A stretch of DNA of 64,000 nt from Flavobacterium galactosidilyticum. GTDB lineage: Bacteria > Bacteroidota > Bacteroidia > Flavobacteriales > Flavobacteriaceae. Of the stretch, positions 16,533 to 25,412 are shown one piece after another. How positions within the stretch are numbered: position 1 is the first letter of the stretch; each line of letters starts with the position of its first letter. Position numbers and translations under genes: made by a program. Location: positions 3,383,501-3,447,500 of the forward strand of contig NZ_CP087135.1 in NCBI RefSeq assembly GCF_020911945.1, read 5' to 3'. A model generated the notes under the pieces. That model was given only the letters and a program-made list of their open reading frames with translations, had not been told where the DNA came from and made no database searches.

Positions 16533-18461
16533 ATGTTAAAAAGTAATATAGATAAGGCTACTGATTTTGAAAAAAGATTCGAAAATATTGATACTCTAGT
16601 TTTCGAAAATTCAACTGAGGCATCGAAAGCAGTTGCGCAACAGATTGCAACAGTTATTAAGGCAAAACAAGAAAAGAATGAATCTTGTATTTTAGGACTA
16701 GCAACTGGATCGTCTCCAAAAGGTTTATATGCTGAATTAGTTCGTTTACACAAAGAAGAGGGATTAAGTTTTAAAAATGTAATCACATTCAATCTTGACG
16801 AATATTACCCAATGGAGCCAGATTCCATAAATAGCTACGTGCGATTTATGAAAGAATTGCTATTTGATCATGTTGACATCTTGCCTGAGAATTACAATAT
16901 TCCGGACGGAACTTTAACAAAAGAAGCAATTGCAGAATATTGTGCTACTTATGAAGAAAAAATCGAATCTTTAGGCGGAATCGATTTACAGATTTTAGGA
17001 ATTGGAGGAAACGGTCATATTGGTTTCAATGAATCTGGATCGTTACAACACTCTAAAACGAGATTAGTTGCTCTAGATCATATCACAAGAGTAGCGGCAA
17101 GTAAAGATTTTTCTGGTCTGAACAATACACCTAGAACGGCTATTACATTAGGAGTTAAAAAAATAATGGAAGCTAAACAAGTTATTTTAATGGCTTGGGG
17201 TGAAGGAAAATCCAATATTGTTAAAGCTTCTGCTGAAGGTCCTGTAACAAATCAAGTTCCCGCTTCATTCTTACAAGAGCACAACAACGCAGTTTATGTA
17301 TTAGACAAAGAAGCAGCTTCTAAACTAACTAGAATCAATAGACCTTGGCTTGTTGATAAAATCGAGTGGACTGATAAACTAACAACAAAAGCCGTTTTAG
17401 GATTAGCTCTTGATCTTAAAAAGCCAATTTTAATGCTTACAGATGCTGATTATATTGAAAATGGAATGAGCGATTTACTTGCAGAAGTGGGTCCTGCTTA
17501 TGATACTAATATTAAAATATTCAATAACTTACAAAATACTATTACTGGATGGCCAGGTGGAAAACCAAACGCTGATGACTCACATAGACCAGAGCGTGCG
17601 GAACCAGCAAGAAAAAGAGTCCTACTTTTTAGTCCTCATCCTGATGATGATATCATTAGTATGGGTGGAACTTTCATGCGTTTGCAACAACAAGGACATG
17701 AAGTTCACGTAGCCTATCAAACATCAGGAAACATCGCTGTTGCTGATGACGAAGCGCTTCGTTTTGCGCGATTTGTATGTGACTACAATGAAAAATTTGG
17801 AATAAAAAGCCCAGAAGCTGACGCTATTTTCCAAAAATCGATTGAATTCCTAAAAAACAAAAAGAATAGTGAAATAGATATTCCGGAGGTTAGGTATTTG
17901 AAAGGTTTAATTAGAAAAGGAGAAGCACGTGCAACGAGTCACTTTGTAGGTTTAACTGATGATCAAATCCACTTTATGGAACTACCGTTCTATGAAACAG
18001 GAACTATCGAGAAAAAACCTATCGGAGCTGAAGATATTCAGTTGACGATGGATCTTATTGAAAAAATCAAACCACATCAAATATATGCTGCAGGAGATTT
18101 AGCAGATCCACACGGAACACACAAAGTTTGTCTTGATGCTATTTTCGAATCAGTGAAAAATCTTAAATCGAAAGATTTTATGAAAGATTGCTGGGTTTGG
18201 TTGTACAGAGGAGCGTGGCAAGAATGGGGAATTGACGAGGTTGAAATGGCTGTCCCTATGAGCCCTGATCAAGTATTAGAAAAAAGACACGGAATCTTCA
18301 AACACCAATCTCAAAAAGATGGTGTCGTATTCCAAGGATCTGATGCAAGAGAATTTTGGCAAAGAGCCGAAGATCGAAATAAAGAAACAGCTGATATGTA
18401 CAATCAATTAGGATTAGCAAGTTATGCAGCCATGGAAGCCTTTGTTAGATGGCATTACTAA
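16533..18461 (+). CDS. nagB: Glucosamine-6-phosphate deaminase fused to a PIG-L/LmbE deacetylase domain
   Basis: Residues 1-350 are NagB: LATGSSPKGLY (56-66), NLDEYYP (87-93) with the catalytic Asp, and GIGGNGHIGFNE (156-167) carrying the catalytic Asp/His/Glu region. It converts GlcN-6-P to fructose-6-P and ammonia. From about residue 360 a second domain of the PIG-L/LmbE deacetylase family follows, with HPDDD (about 370-374) and DPHGTH (about 525-530), the usual zinc ligands. At 642 aa it is more than twice the length of plain NagB. The zinc motifs are intact, so the domain may deacetylate the N-acetylated phosphosugar, handing it to NagB in the same chain; no nagA gene is in the window. 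This is the last gene of the operon and is followed by a strong terminator. Confidence 0.9.
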   Translation: MLKSNIDKATDFEKRFENIDTLVFENSTEASKAVAQQIATVIKAKQEKNESCILGLATGSSPKGLYAELVRLHKEEGLSFKNVITFNLDEYYPMEPDSINSYVRFMKELLFDHVDILPENYNIPDGTLTKEAIAEYCATYEEKIESLGGIDLQILGIGGNGHIGFNESGSLQHSKTRLVALDHITRVAASKDFSGLNNTPRTAITLGVKKIMEAKQVILMAWGEGKSNIVKASAEGPVTNQVPASFLQEHNNAVYVLDKEAASKLTRINRPWLVDKIEWTDKLTTKAVLGLALDLKKPILMLTDADYIENGMSDLLAEVGPAYDTNIKIFNNLQNTITGWPGGKPNADDSHRPERAEPARKRVLLFSPHPDDDIISMGGTFMRLQQQGHEVHVAYQTSGNIAVADDEALRFARFVCDYNEKFGIKSPEADAIFQKSIEFLKNKKNSEIDIPEVRYLKGLIRKGEARATSHFVGLTDDQIHFMELPFYETGTIEKKPIGAEDIQLTMDLIEKIKPHQIYAAGDLADPHGTHKVCLDAIFESVKNLKSKDFMKDCWVWLYRGAWQEWGIDEVEMAVPMSPDQVLEKRHGIFKHQSQKDGVVFQGSDAREFWQRAEDRNKETADMYNQLGLASYAAMEAFVRWHY

Positions 18462-18488
18462 AAATATAATAATTAGAGCTTTTAATAA

Positions 18489-18536
18489 TAGCCCTGAAAC
18501 GGAAATTTAATTTCGGTTTCAGGGCTATTTCTTTTT
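18489..18536 (+). terminator. Rho-independent terminator of the nagB operon
   Basis: AGCCCTGAAAC (18490-18500) pairs with GTTTCAGGGCT (18516-18526), the stem continues through GAAA/TTTC, and a T-rich tail (ATTTCTTTTT) follows, 30 nt after the nagB stop. Confidence 0.85.
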
Positions 18537-18913
18537 ATGGATTACTATATTAATAGGTATATTTCAATAAAAAAAATTGAAAGTATACCTTGGCTAATTT
18601 TATTTTATTTTTTTAATGCGTCACAATCAATTTATAAAAAAGAGAATAGTCATAAAAAAAGGAAACGTAAAACTACTTGTTCTTACATTTTCATACAAAC
18701 ATCTCATAATTATTTAATAATATATTTTTTTAAATAGCAGATATTTAATTTGTAGTTTTATATTTATATTTTTTAGATAAATATGCTTTTAATCGCTTAT
18801 TGTAGCTTTTAATCGATGAACTAAAATAATTTATTTAAATTTAGGGTGGCAAATCGTAACTAATAACTAATTATTACGAGCAAAAATCATACTTAATTTA
18901 TTAGTAGAAAACT
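18537..18913. other. AT-rich intergenic stretch, no gene seen
   Basis: A 66-codon frame at 18537-18737 overlaps the terminator tail and encodes only Ile/Lys/Tyr-rich sequence, so I do not count it. The rest should contain the promoter for the T9SS protein, but no exact TAnnTTTG element is visible. Confidence 0.5.
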
Positions 18914-21900
18914 ATGCATAAAATTACTTTACGGAATAAAAAGATAAATGGATTACTATTATTATTACTGATTTTAATTTTCCCTATCCTTAAAATCACT
19001 GCACAAAGCGTAACAACCCCACAAGTTGATTTTTCTCAAAGATCTTCAACTGCTACTCCTGAAAAAAAAATTTATAATATTAAAGGAGATTTTACGCTGT
19101 TGGGAAATACTAATTTGACACTTTTATCTTATGGCGACAAAAAAAATAATGAAGGTAACGAGATGATATATGTCGATATCGACGAAGAATCAACTACTTT
19201 AAACTCTTCGATGGCAACATTGGAACTTTCTAATGCAGGTGAAAATGATACGAATCAGAGTTGCTCAAAAGTTTTATTTGCAGGACTTTATTGGACAGGA
19301 AAATCAGATGATACCAAAGAAATTTTTTCAGTTACCAAAAATTCCGTTACCAAAACATATAATAAAAATCGTGTTTCGTTAAAAGGTCCAGGTGCTATTA
19401 ACTACACTGAAATCACAGCGACAACAAACTCTAACACAACTGCAATCCGTTTTCCTGGAGTTGCTCAAAGTGGTATTTTTGTAGGATATCAGGAAGTTAC
19501 TGATTATGTAAAATTACATGGTCCAGGTAAATATACTGTAGCAGACATAGCATTGAAAGAAGGAACTAATAGTAATCCAGGGTATTCTGGAGGATGGGTA
19601 ATGATAGTAATTTATGAAAATCCAGCAATGAAACCTCGCGCAGTAACACTTTTTGATGGTTATGCTTATGTAAACGGTCAAAAAACTAATGGTGGTGAAT
19701 ATGGAAACATTCCTATTTCAGGTTTTACAACAGTAGGCTCAGGTCCTGTAAATATGAAACTAGGAGTGATGGCAGCTGAAGGAGATGTGGGTACTGCATC
19801 AGGTAGAACCGATTATTTATCTGTACTAAAGCTCAATAGCGATTCAAATAGTTATCCTGGAAACTACCAAATACTAAATCATACAGGTAATTTAACTGGT
19901 AACTTTTTTAATTCATCGATTTTTCCAAAGCCAGTTACAGGTATGAGTAATCCGATTTTAAATAATAATACTGGAGTCGATTTTAGCATGTTTACAATGC
20001 CTAATCCAGGAAACTCAGTAATTGATAACAATCAAACCTCTACAAATTTTAGATTTGGATCAAATTATGATGTATATACTATTTTTGGTTTTGCTATGTC
20101 GGTGGATGCATATATACCCGAACCACAAGGAATAATAAAGATCAATTCAATAGGAGGAACCGCATCACCTTCTCCGCTTGCTGCTTCACCCGGAGATGAT
20201 ATTGAATATCAAATTGATATTAGAAATAGAGGGTCTGAGTCAACTAAAAATTCAATTATCACCATTCCAATACCATTTTCTACTCTATATACAATAGAAA
20301 GTATTGTTACTACCATCATTGACAACTCATTTTTACCTACTAATGCCCCTGTATTTGATAGTAATTCTAATTCAATAATATGGAATATTGGAAACATACC
20401 GCTAGCAAACCCCAACACGTTACTAGCGAGCTTAGTTTTTAAAGTAAAATTAACAACTGATTGCGCTACATTATTTAATGCCGGTTGTAATTCTAACATA
20501 TCGCTAACCGGTACTATTTCTGGTGCTGGAGCTGTATCTAATAACCCCTTTACCATTCCAATTTCACAAGGTATTGATCCTAATTCAAGTTGTGGTGGTT
20601 TAATTGATAAACCTATTCTGGTGAACTTTAATAGTTCAAATAGCCCTTGCTTTGCTTCTTTAGCTGGTGCTGATACATCATCTTCAATGTGTGGTTTATC
20701 TTCAGTAGTTCTTAATGCAACAGCAGGAACTCAAGGCACTTGGTCAATATTTAATGGCCCAACAGGAGGTGGAGAAGTGTTTTCAAACAAAAATAGTCCA
20801 ACCACTGAATTCTCAACTCCCAATGCAGGTATTTATACTTTGCGTTGGACAATTCCCTATGGCAATGGCACATGCACTCCAATATTTGATGACGTACAAG
20901 TTAGTACTGCTTTATGTAATAAATTAGATTTCGACGGAATTGACGACAATGTTAATTTTGGCAATAATTACAATTTTGATAGTGGTTCATTTAGCATTGA
21001 AGTGTGGGTTAAACCTTCAGTTTCGAATGGAAATATTCAAACTATTTTTTCTAAAAGAAGCTCAGTGGCTTTAGAAGATGGTTATGATTTAAGAATAGTA
21101 AACAATATCCTTTCATTTAATTGGAATAAAGGAAATTCAATAACTTCAAAATTTCCTATTAGTACTGGACGTTGGTATCATATAGCAGTGACATTTAATG
21201 GAACTGCCTATAATTTATTTATCGACGGGATTAAAGTAGAAAATGCAGTGTCTGGTTACAATCCAATTGCAAACAATAATACAAAATCTATATTAGGAGC
21301 CATGATTCAAAACACTTCTTATCCTTATCTCCCAACTAATTTTTTTAATGGATGGATGCAAGAACTACGAATTTGGAATGTTGCTTTGACAGAATCACAG
21401 ATGCATCAGATGATGAATCAAAAAATTAAAAATAATGAATCTAGTGTTTTAGGTTTAACAGTACCACAAATTATTCTAGGGATAAACTGGGGAAATTTAG
21501 AAGGATATTACCAGATGGTTCAATCTAGTGATATTGTAAATGGTCATTTGATAGATAAAAGTACTAATTCACGCGATGGTAAATTAACAGGTATTACTAC
21601 TGCCCAACCTGAAACAGCTCCATTACCTTATACTACATTAACAGATAATGTATGGGAAAATAATGCAACTTGGTCTCATGGAGATATTTGGAACATACCA
21701 AATTCATTAGGAGTAGACGTTAAAACTTACATTGATTGGAACATTGTAAAAACAAATCATAATATAATCTCAACAGGAAACAAAACAGTTCTAGGATTAC
21801 TTGTTGAAAATAATACAGTAACCGCTACTAATGATACTAAAATTGAAGTTTCTCATTATTTAAAACTAGACGGAAAAATAGATTTGCAAGGCATGTCACA

Positions 21901-23515
21901 ATTACTACAAACCACTGATAGTGAGCTAGACCCAACAAGCAAAGGTTCAATTGAAAGAGACCAGCAAGGACAATCCAATAAGTTCAATTACAATTACTGG
22001 AGTTCACCGGTTAGTAAAATTAATTCTAATGCAAATAATCAAGCTTTTACCTTAAAAGAATTGCTACATGACGGAACTGATCCTGCTAATCCTAAATCTA
22101 TAAATTGGATAGAAGGCTATGATGGATCATCAACAGCAAACCAAATAAGTTTAGCGCGATATTGGGTTTATAAATTTGATAATTTACCGAGTGTTTATGC
22201 CAATTGGACTAGAATAGGAGAAAATGGTTCATTAGACGTAGGAAAAGGTTTTACGTTAAAAGGAAGTGGTACTAGTACTTCAACTCAAAACTACACTTTC
22301 GTTGGAAAACCAAATAATGGTACTATAAGCAACACTGTTAATCATGATCAATTATTATTAACAGGTAACCCCTATCCGTCTTCACTAGATGCTAATAAAT
22401 TTATAAATGATAACATTAGCTCAATAAAAAACTCTGATGCAAATCCTGCTATCGATGGCGGACTCTATTTCTGGGAACACTACACTAGTAACAATACCCA
22501 CATCCTACGAGATTATCAAGGTGGTTATGCCATCCGAAATTTATCGGGAGGATTACCCCCAAGTTCAGTTGGAATAGATTTTATTAGTGGTGCTGGTACA
22601 ACATTAAGACTTGCCCCAAAACAATTTATCCCAGTAGGACAAGGATTTTTTGTGATTGGTAAAAACGTATCTAGTGCTGCAGTTACTTTTAATAATAGTC
22701 AAAGAGCTTTTATAAAAGAAAACGACACACCAAATTCGCAAGTGATGTACAAAGTAAAACCAAAAAACAACAATCAAAAACAGACAATATATAGAGACAA
22801 TTCCAATGATGTTGTTGAAAAAGACACACACAAAAGAATTCGTTTAGGTTTTAATTATCATACCAAAACCTACCATAGACAAGTTTTAATAGCCTTTATG
22901 GATGAGCAAGCGAATAGCGAAATGAATGATGGTTACGATGCTTATAATATAGACAACTCACCAAGTGATATGTACTTATTGAATGGTGAAAATGAATTAG
23001 CCATACAAGGAGAAGGGTATTTTGATAAAAATGCCTCCTTCCCTATTGGCGTTCGAATAGAAACAGCCGGTAAAGTGTCTTTTGGAGTCGATGCTTTGGA
23101 AAATTTTGATACCAACCAATCAGTCTATATTTATGATGCTGAAACCGATATACACCACCCCATCAACGACGCTTTGTTTGAAATAGAACTTACAGAAGGA
23201 ATTGTAAATGATCGGTTCTCCTTGCGTTTTACTGTTAAAACTCTTGGTATTAAAAATGCCACTTTTGAAAATGCAATTGCTATACATTACACGCAATCCA
23301 GCAAAATTTTGACTATTGCAAATAACATGAAAGACAACACAGTTGAAACAGCATCTCTTTTTGACATACAAGGAAAAGCAATTGCTAACTGGAAAGTGAC
23401 CGATAAGGAACAAACAAACATTAAAATTCAAGTTCAAAGTATGACTTCAGGCGTGTATATTGTAAAACTAAAAACTACCAAAGGAAACATCAGTAAGAAA
23501 ATTATCGTTAGATAA
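18914..23515 (+). CDS. Large T9SS-exported surface protein with LamG domain
   Basis: The 1533-aa protein has a signal peptide (residues 1-31, ending KITAQS). Residues about 40-400 form a beta-rich N-terminal module (LFAGLYWTGKSDD, SGGWVMIVIYENP) often found in Bacteroidota adhesin-like proteins. About 400-530 is a DUF11-like repeat (PGDDIEYQIDIRNRG). About 665-850 is a LamG/concanavalin-like domain (LDFDGIDDNVNFG.., FSIEVWVKPS, GRWYHIAVTFNG), the usual carbohydrate-binding fold. The last 80 residues (IQGKAIANWKV.., SGVYIVKLKTTKGN.., KKIIVR) are a type A T9SS sorting domain, so it is secreted through the type IX system and attached to the cell surface. Likely an adhesin or glycan-binding protein. 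No catalytic motif seen. It stands alone, with a terminator downstream. Confidence 0.85.
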   Translation: MHKITLRNKKINGLLLLLLILIFPILKITAQSVTTPQVDFSQRSSTATPEKKIYNIKGDFTLLGNTNLTLLSYGDKKNNEGNEMIYVDIDEESTTLNSSMATLELSNAGENDTNQSCSKVLFAGLYWTGKSDDTKEIFSVTKNSVTKTYNKNRVSLKGPGAINYTEITATTNSNTTAIRFPGVAQSGIFVGYQEVTDYVKLHGPGKYTVADIALKEGTNSNPGYSGGWVMIVIYENPAMKPRAVTLFDGYAYVNGQKTNGGEYGNIPISGFTTVGSGPVNMKLGVMAAEGDVGTASGRTDYLSVLKLNSDSNSYPGNYQILNHTGNLTGNFFNSSIFPKPVTGMSNPILNNNTGVDFSMFTMPNPGNSVIDNNQTSTNFRFGSNYDVYTIFGFAMSVDAYIPEPQGIIKINSIGGTASPSPLAASPGDDIEYQIDIRNRGSESTKNSIITIPIPFSTLYTIESIVTTIIDNSFLPTNAPVFDSNSNSIIWNIGNIPLANPNTLLASLVFKVKLTTDCATLFNAGCNSNISLTGTISGAGAVSNNPFTIPISQGIDPNSSCGGLIDKPILVNFNSSNSPCFASLAGADTSSSMCGLSSVVLNATAGTQGTWSIFNGPTGGGEVFSNKNSPTTEFSTPNAGIYTLRWTIPYGNGTCTPIFDDVQVSTALCNKLDFDGIDDNVNFGNNYNFDSGSFSIEVWVKPSVSNGNIQTIFSKRSSVALEDGYDLRIVNNILSFNWNKGNSITSKFPISTGRWYHIAVTFNGTAYNLFIDGIKVENAVSGYNPIANNNTKSILGAMIQNTSYPYLPTNFFNGWMQELRIWNVALTESQMHQMMNQKIKNNESSVLGLTVPQIILGINWGNLEGYYQMVQSSDIVNGHLIDKSTNSRDGKLTGITTAQPETAPLPYTTLTDNVWENNATWSHGDIWNIPNSLGVDVKTYIDWNIVKTNHNIISTGNKTVLGLLVENNTVTATNDTKIEVSHYLKLDGKIDLQGMSQLLQTTDSELDPTSKGSIERDQQGQSNKFNYNYWSSPVSKINSNANNQAFTLKELLHDGTDPANPKSINWIEGYDGSSTANQISLARYWVYKFDNLPSVYANWTRIGENGSLDVGKGFTLKGSGTSTSTQNYTFVGKPNNGTISNTVNHDQLLLTGNPYPSSLDANKFINDNISSIKNSDANPAIDGGLYFWEHYTSNNTHILRDYQGGYAIRNLSGGLPPSSVGIDFISGAGTTLRLAPKQFIPVGQGFFVIGKNVSSAAVTFNNSQRAFIKENDTPNSQVMYKVKPKNNNQKQTIYRDNSNDVVEKDTHKRIRLGFNYHTKTYHRQVLIAFMDEQANSEMNDGYDAYNIDNSPSDMYLLNGENELAIQGEGYFDKNASFPIGVRIETAGKVSFGVDALENFDTNQSVYIYDAETDIHHPINDALFEIELTEGIVNDRFSLRFTVKTLGIKNATFENAIAIHYTQSSKILTIANNMKDNTVETASLFDIQGKAIANWKVTDKEQTNIKIQVQSMTSGVYIVKLKTTKGNISKKIIVR

Positions 23516-23539
23516 GTACACGCTTCTTTTTAAACTTTA

Positions 23540-23569
23540 AAAACTTCTCTTAATTGAGGAGTTTTTTTT
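23540..23569 (+). terminator. Terminator of the T9SS protein gene
   Basis: AAACTTCTC (23541-23549) and GAGGAGTTT (23556-23564) form a 9-bp stem with one G-T pair, followed by a run of T, 25 nt after the stop codon. Confidence 0.8.
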
Positions 23570-23711
23570 GACTAAAAGCGGTCCTATATTCTCCTCTTTT
23601 GAGCTCAAAAAAACAAACTTAATTCTTTAAAAATAAAACGCTATTTACATAAAATTACAATAGCAATACAAAACTAAATATTAAGGAAATATTAATTAGA
23701 AATTTGACCTT

Positions 23712-23737
23712 ATATTTGAATAATTATCTATATTTGG
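23712..23737 (+). promoter_or_regulatory. Two candidate -7 elements 18 bp apart
   Basis: TATATTTG occurs at 23712-23719 and again at 23730-23737, both exact matches to TAnnTTTG. A TTTG at 23704-23707 could be the -33 box of the second. They lie 57-75 nt before the small Cys-rich protein gene. Confidence 0.5.
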
Positions 23738-23793
23738 GTACTATTTTTCAGAATAGTATCTAATAAAAAAGAAACCAATTTAAAATTTATACA

Positions 23794-24015
23794 ATGAAAA
23801 AGGTAATATCATTTATTGCAATTGCATTTTTTACAATCTCTATTAGTGCTCAAGAAGGCAAAACTGTAGTTAAAGAAAAAGCAAAAAAAGAATCTTGTTG
23901 TGCTAAAAAAGACTCAAAAACAAAAGGCATGACTGCAGCTGAAGTAGCAAAATGTCAAGCAAAGTGCAAAGCAGAAGGAAAAAAATGCGATTCTGGTTCT
24001 GGTAAAAAATGCTAA
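23794..24015 (+). CDS. Small secreted Lys/Cys-rich protein
   Basis: The 73-aa product has a signal peptide (residues 1-19, ending SISAQ). The mature 54 residues are about one third lysine and contain seven cysteines: an adjacent Cys-Cys pair (SCCAKKDSK), then C-x3-C (KCQAKC), and two near the end (KKCDSGSGKKC). I know no named family, but small exported proteins of this type occur in Flavobacteria. The cysteine spacing could bind a metal such as copper or zinc, or form disulfides. It has strong promoter-like elements and its own terminator, so it is probably a highly expressed single-gene unit. Confidence 0.7.
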   Translation: MKKVISFIAIAFFTISISAQEGKTVVKEKAKKESCCAKKDSKTKGMTAAEVAKCQAKCKAEGKKCDSGSGKKC

Positions 24016-24042
24016 TCTAAACGTCTAGAAATAGAATAAAAG

Positions 24043-24073
24043 AAAAATGCCTCTGAAATTCAGAGGCATTTTG
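24043..24073. terminator. Bidirectional terminator
   Basis: AAAATGCCTCTG and CAGAGGCATTTT form a perfect 12-bp stem with loop AAATT between the convergent small Cys-rich gene and the DUF4442 gene, with A and T runs on either side. Confidence 0.85.
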
Positions 24074-24098
24074 TATTACTAGCGTATTTAAAAAATTT

Positions 24099-24554
24099 CT
24101 ATTTGGCTCTTACACTCCACTCAAAATCCATTTCGGAAACTTGAATTCCCTTTTCATCCGTTCCAACGGATTTCATCCAGAAGGTCTGCCCCTCGCCTGT
24201 AGCTATTGTTTCTTGAATTGCTTTTTCGATAAGATGTCCGTCGTTGCAAACAAAAGTAATTCGTCCAGTAGCTTTTTTTGTAAAATTTCCTTTGTTGTTA
24301 GCCACTAACATCGATATTTTCCTATCACACTTTTGAATTTGATACATCACTAAAGCGCCTGTAGAAAGTTCAGCAGCCATTGCTTGAACAGCGAAATACA
24401 TCGAGTTAAAGGGGTTTTGATTAATCCATCTGTGTTTTACAGAGACGATACATCTTTCCTCATCTATCGCTTTTACACGCACTCCGCAGATAAATGCTGA
24501 AGGTAATTTGAATAATAAAAAGTTGTTAAGTTTTGATACGGTTAGTTTCATCAT
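24099..24554 (-). CDS. DUF4442 hotdog-fold protein
   Basis: The start at 24554 (MMKLTVSKLNNFLLF) was preferred over a farther upstream codon, which would add an unlikely aromatic leader. The 151-aa product fits DUF4442, a hotdog-fold family related to acyl-CoA thioesterases: hydrophobic N-terminal helix, RWINQNPFNSMYFAVQAMAAELSTG as the long central helix, then beta strands. In this family the central helix lines the acyl-binding groove, but the substrate is unknown. It is a stand-alone gene, convergent with the small Cys-rich protein gene and divergent from DUF4870. Confidence 0.75.
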   Translation of the reverse strand: MMKLTVSKLNNFLLFKLPSAFICGVRVKAIDEERCIVSVKHRWINQNPFNSMYFAVQAMAAELSTGALVMYQIQKCDRKISMLVANNKGNFTKKATGRITFVCNDGHLIEKAIQETIATGEGQTFWMKSVGTDEKGIQVSEMDFEWSVRAK

Positions 24555-24666
24555 CAGTGGTTTTTTGCTAAAATACAAAAAAATAGTATGCATACATATA
24601 AAATACAATTGTTAATTTTTTGTTAACATTCAGTACTATGCGAAACAATATACTGTCTTTTAGATA

Positions 24667-24674
24667 TATATTTG
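24667..24674 (+). promoter_or_regulatory. Candidate -7 element of the DUF4870 gene
   Basis: TATATTTG, an exact TAnnTTTG match, 73 nt before the ATG at 24748. No clear -33 element. Confidence 0.45.
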
Positions 24675-24747
24675 CATAAGAAATTACTAGGCAGACAATT
24701 TAGCAATTTCTTTCGAAGTTTCAATCATCATCAAAAAATCAAACAAA

Positions 24748-25203
24748 ATGGAATCAACTACGGAAAAAAACATTGCTACATTTACACATTTGAGTTCACT
24801 TACTCAATACTTTATTCCTTTCGGAAATTATATTTTTCCAATAATTTTATGGAGTACTAAAAAAGAGGAATCGGAATTTGTGAATCATAACGGAAAACAA
24901 GTCCTAAATTTTCAATTGAGTTTATTATTGTATTCTTTAGTTTTACTTATGATAGCAATTCCTTCTTTTCTAATTTCAATATTCAAAGACATGTCGCTTA
25001 ATGCCTTAATGAATAATCATGATTTTGAATTTTCTAACTTTAACTTTGAAGCCAATATTGGATTCTTAACCGTTGGAATAGTATGTCTAACCATTTTTGG
25101 ACTTTTGAAAATAGCTGAGTTCTTTTTAATTATTTATGCCGCTATTAAAACCTCAAATGGAGAAAACTTTAGCTATCCCATAACGATTCCTTTTATTAAG
25201 TAG
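24748..25203 (+). CDS. DUF4870 membrane protein
   Basis: This 151-aa protein has three or four transmembrane helices and the DUF4870 pattern: a short soluble N-terminus, LSSLTQYFIPFGNYIFPIILW, the loop E(S)EFVNHNGKQVLNFQ, then helices with an Asn/Asp-rich insert. The NxxGKQxLNFQ motif is the hallmark of the family. Function is unknown; DUF4870 proteins are small inner-membrane proteins, often near envelope-stress or PspC genes, which is also the case here (PadR and PspC genes follow after a 200-nt gap with a dispersed repeat). Confidence 0.8.
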   Translation: MESTTEKNIATFTHLSSLTQYFIPFGNYIFPIILWSTKKEESEFVNHNGKQVLNFQLSLLLYSLVLLMIAIPSFLISIFKDMSLNALMNNHDFEFSNFNFEANIGFLTVGIVCLTIFGLLKIAEFFLIIYAAIKTSNGENFSYPITIPFIK

Positions 25204-25252
25204 AAACAAAAATATGATTAAATAAAGAGACGCATTGACAGACCGAATATCC

Positions 25253-25323
25253 TAGCCCCGATTGCAATGGAAATCCCACGTTTTTGAGCGTGGATTGTAA
25301 TGGAAAGCGGGATTAGCTCCTAA
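25253..25323. repeat. Dispersed flavobacterial palindromic repeat, copy 1
   Basis: A 71-nt intergenic element starts TAGCCCCGATTGC and ends GGGATTAGCTCCTAA. Inside it are a near-palindrome (AATCCCACG / CGTGGATT) and a direct repeat of ATTGYAATGGAAA. The ends resemble those of the element at 54657-54752. I recall similar intergenic repeats with these ends from Flavobacterium genomes, but could not check this here. Confidence 0.65.
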
Positions 25324-25412
25324 AAAAAATTAAATCATCACAAGCCAGGTAACCAAACTGGCACATTAATCAAAAAATGAACAGTTTAATCAACTAAAAA
25401 CAAAAAGCAATT

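Noticed and set aside
18537..18737. 66-codon plus-strand ORF after the nagB terminator
   Set aside because: Overlaps the terminator tail and has only AT-driven composition.
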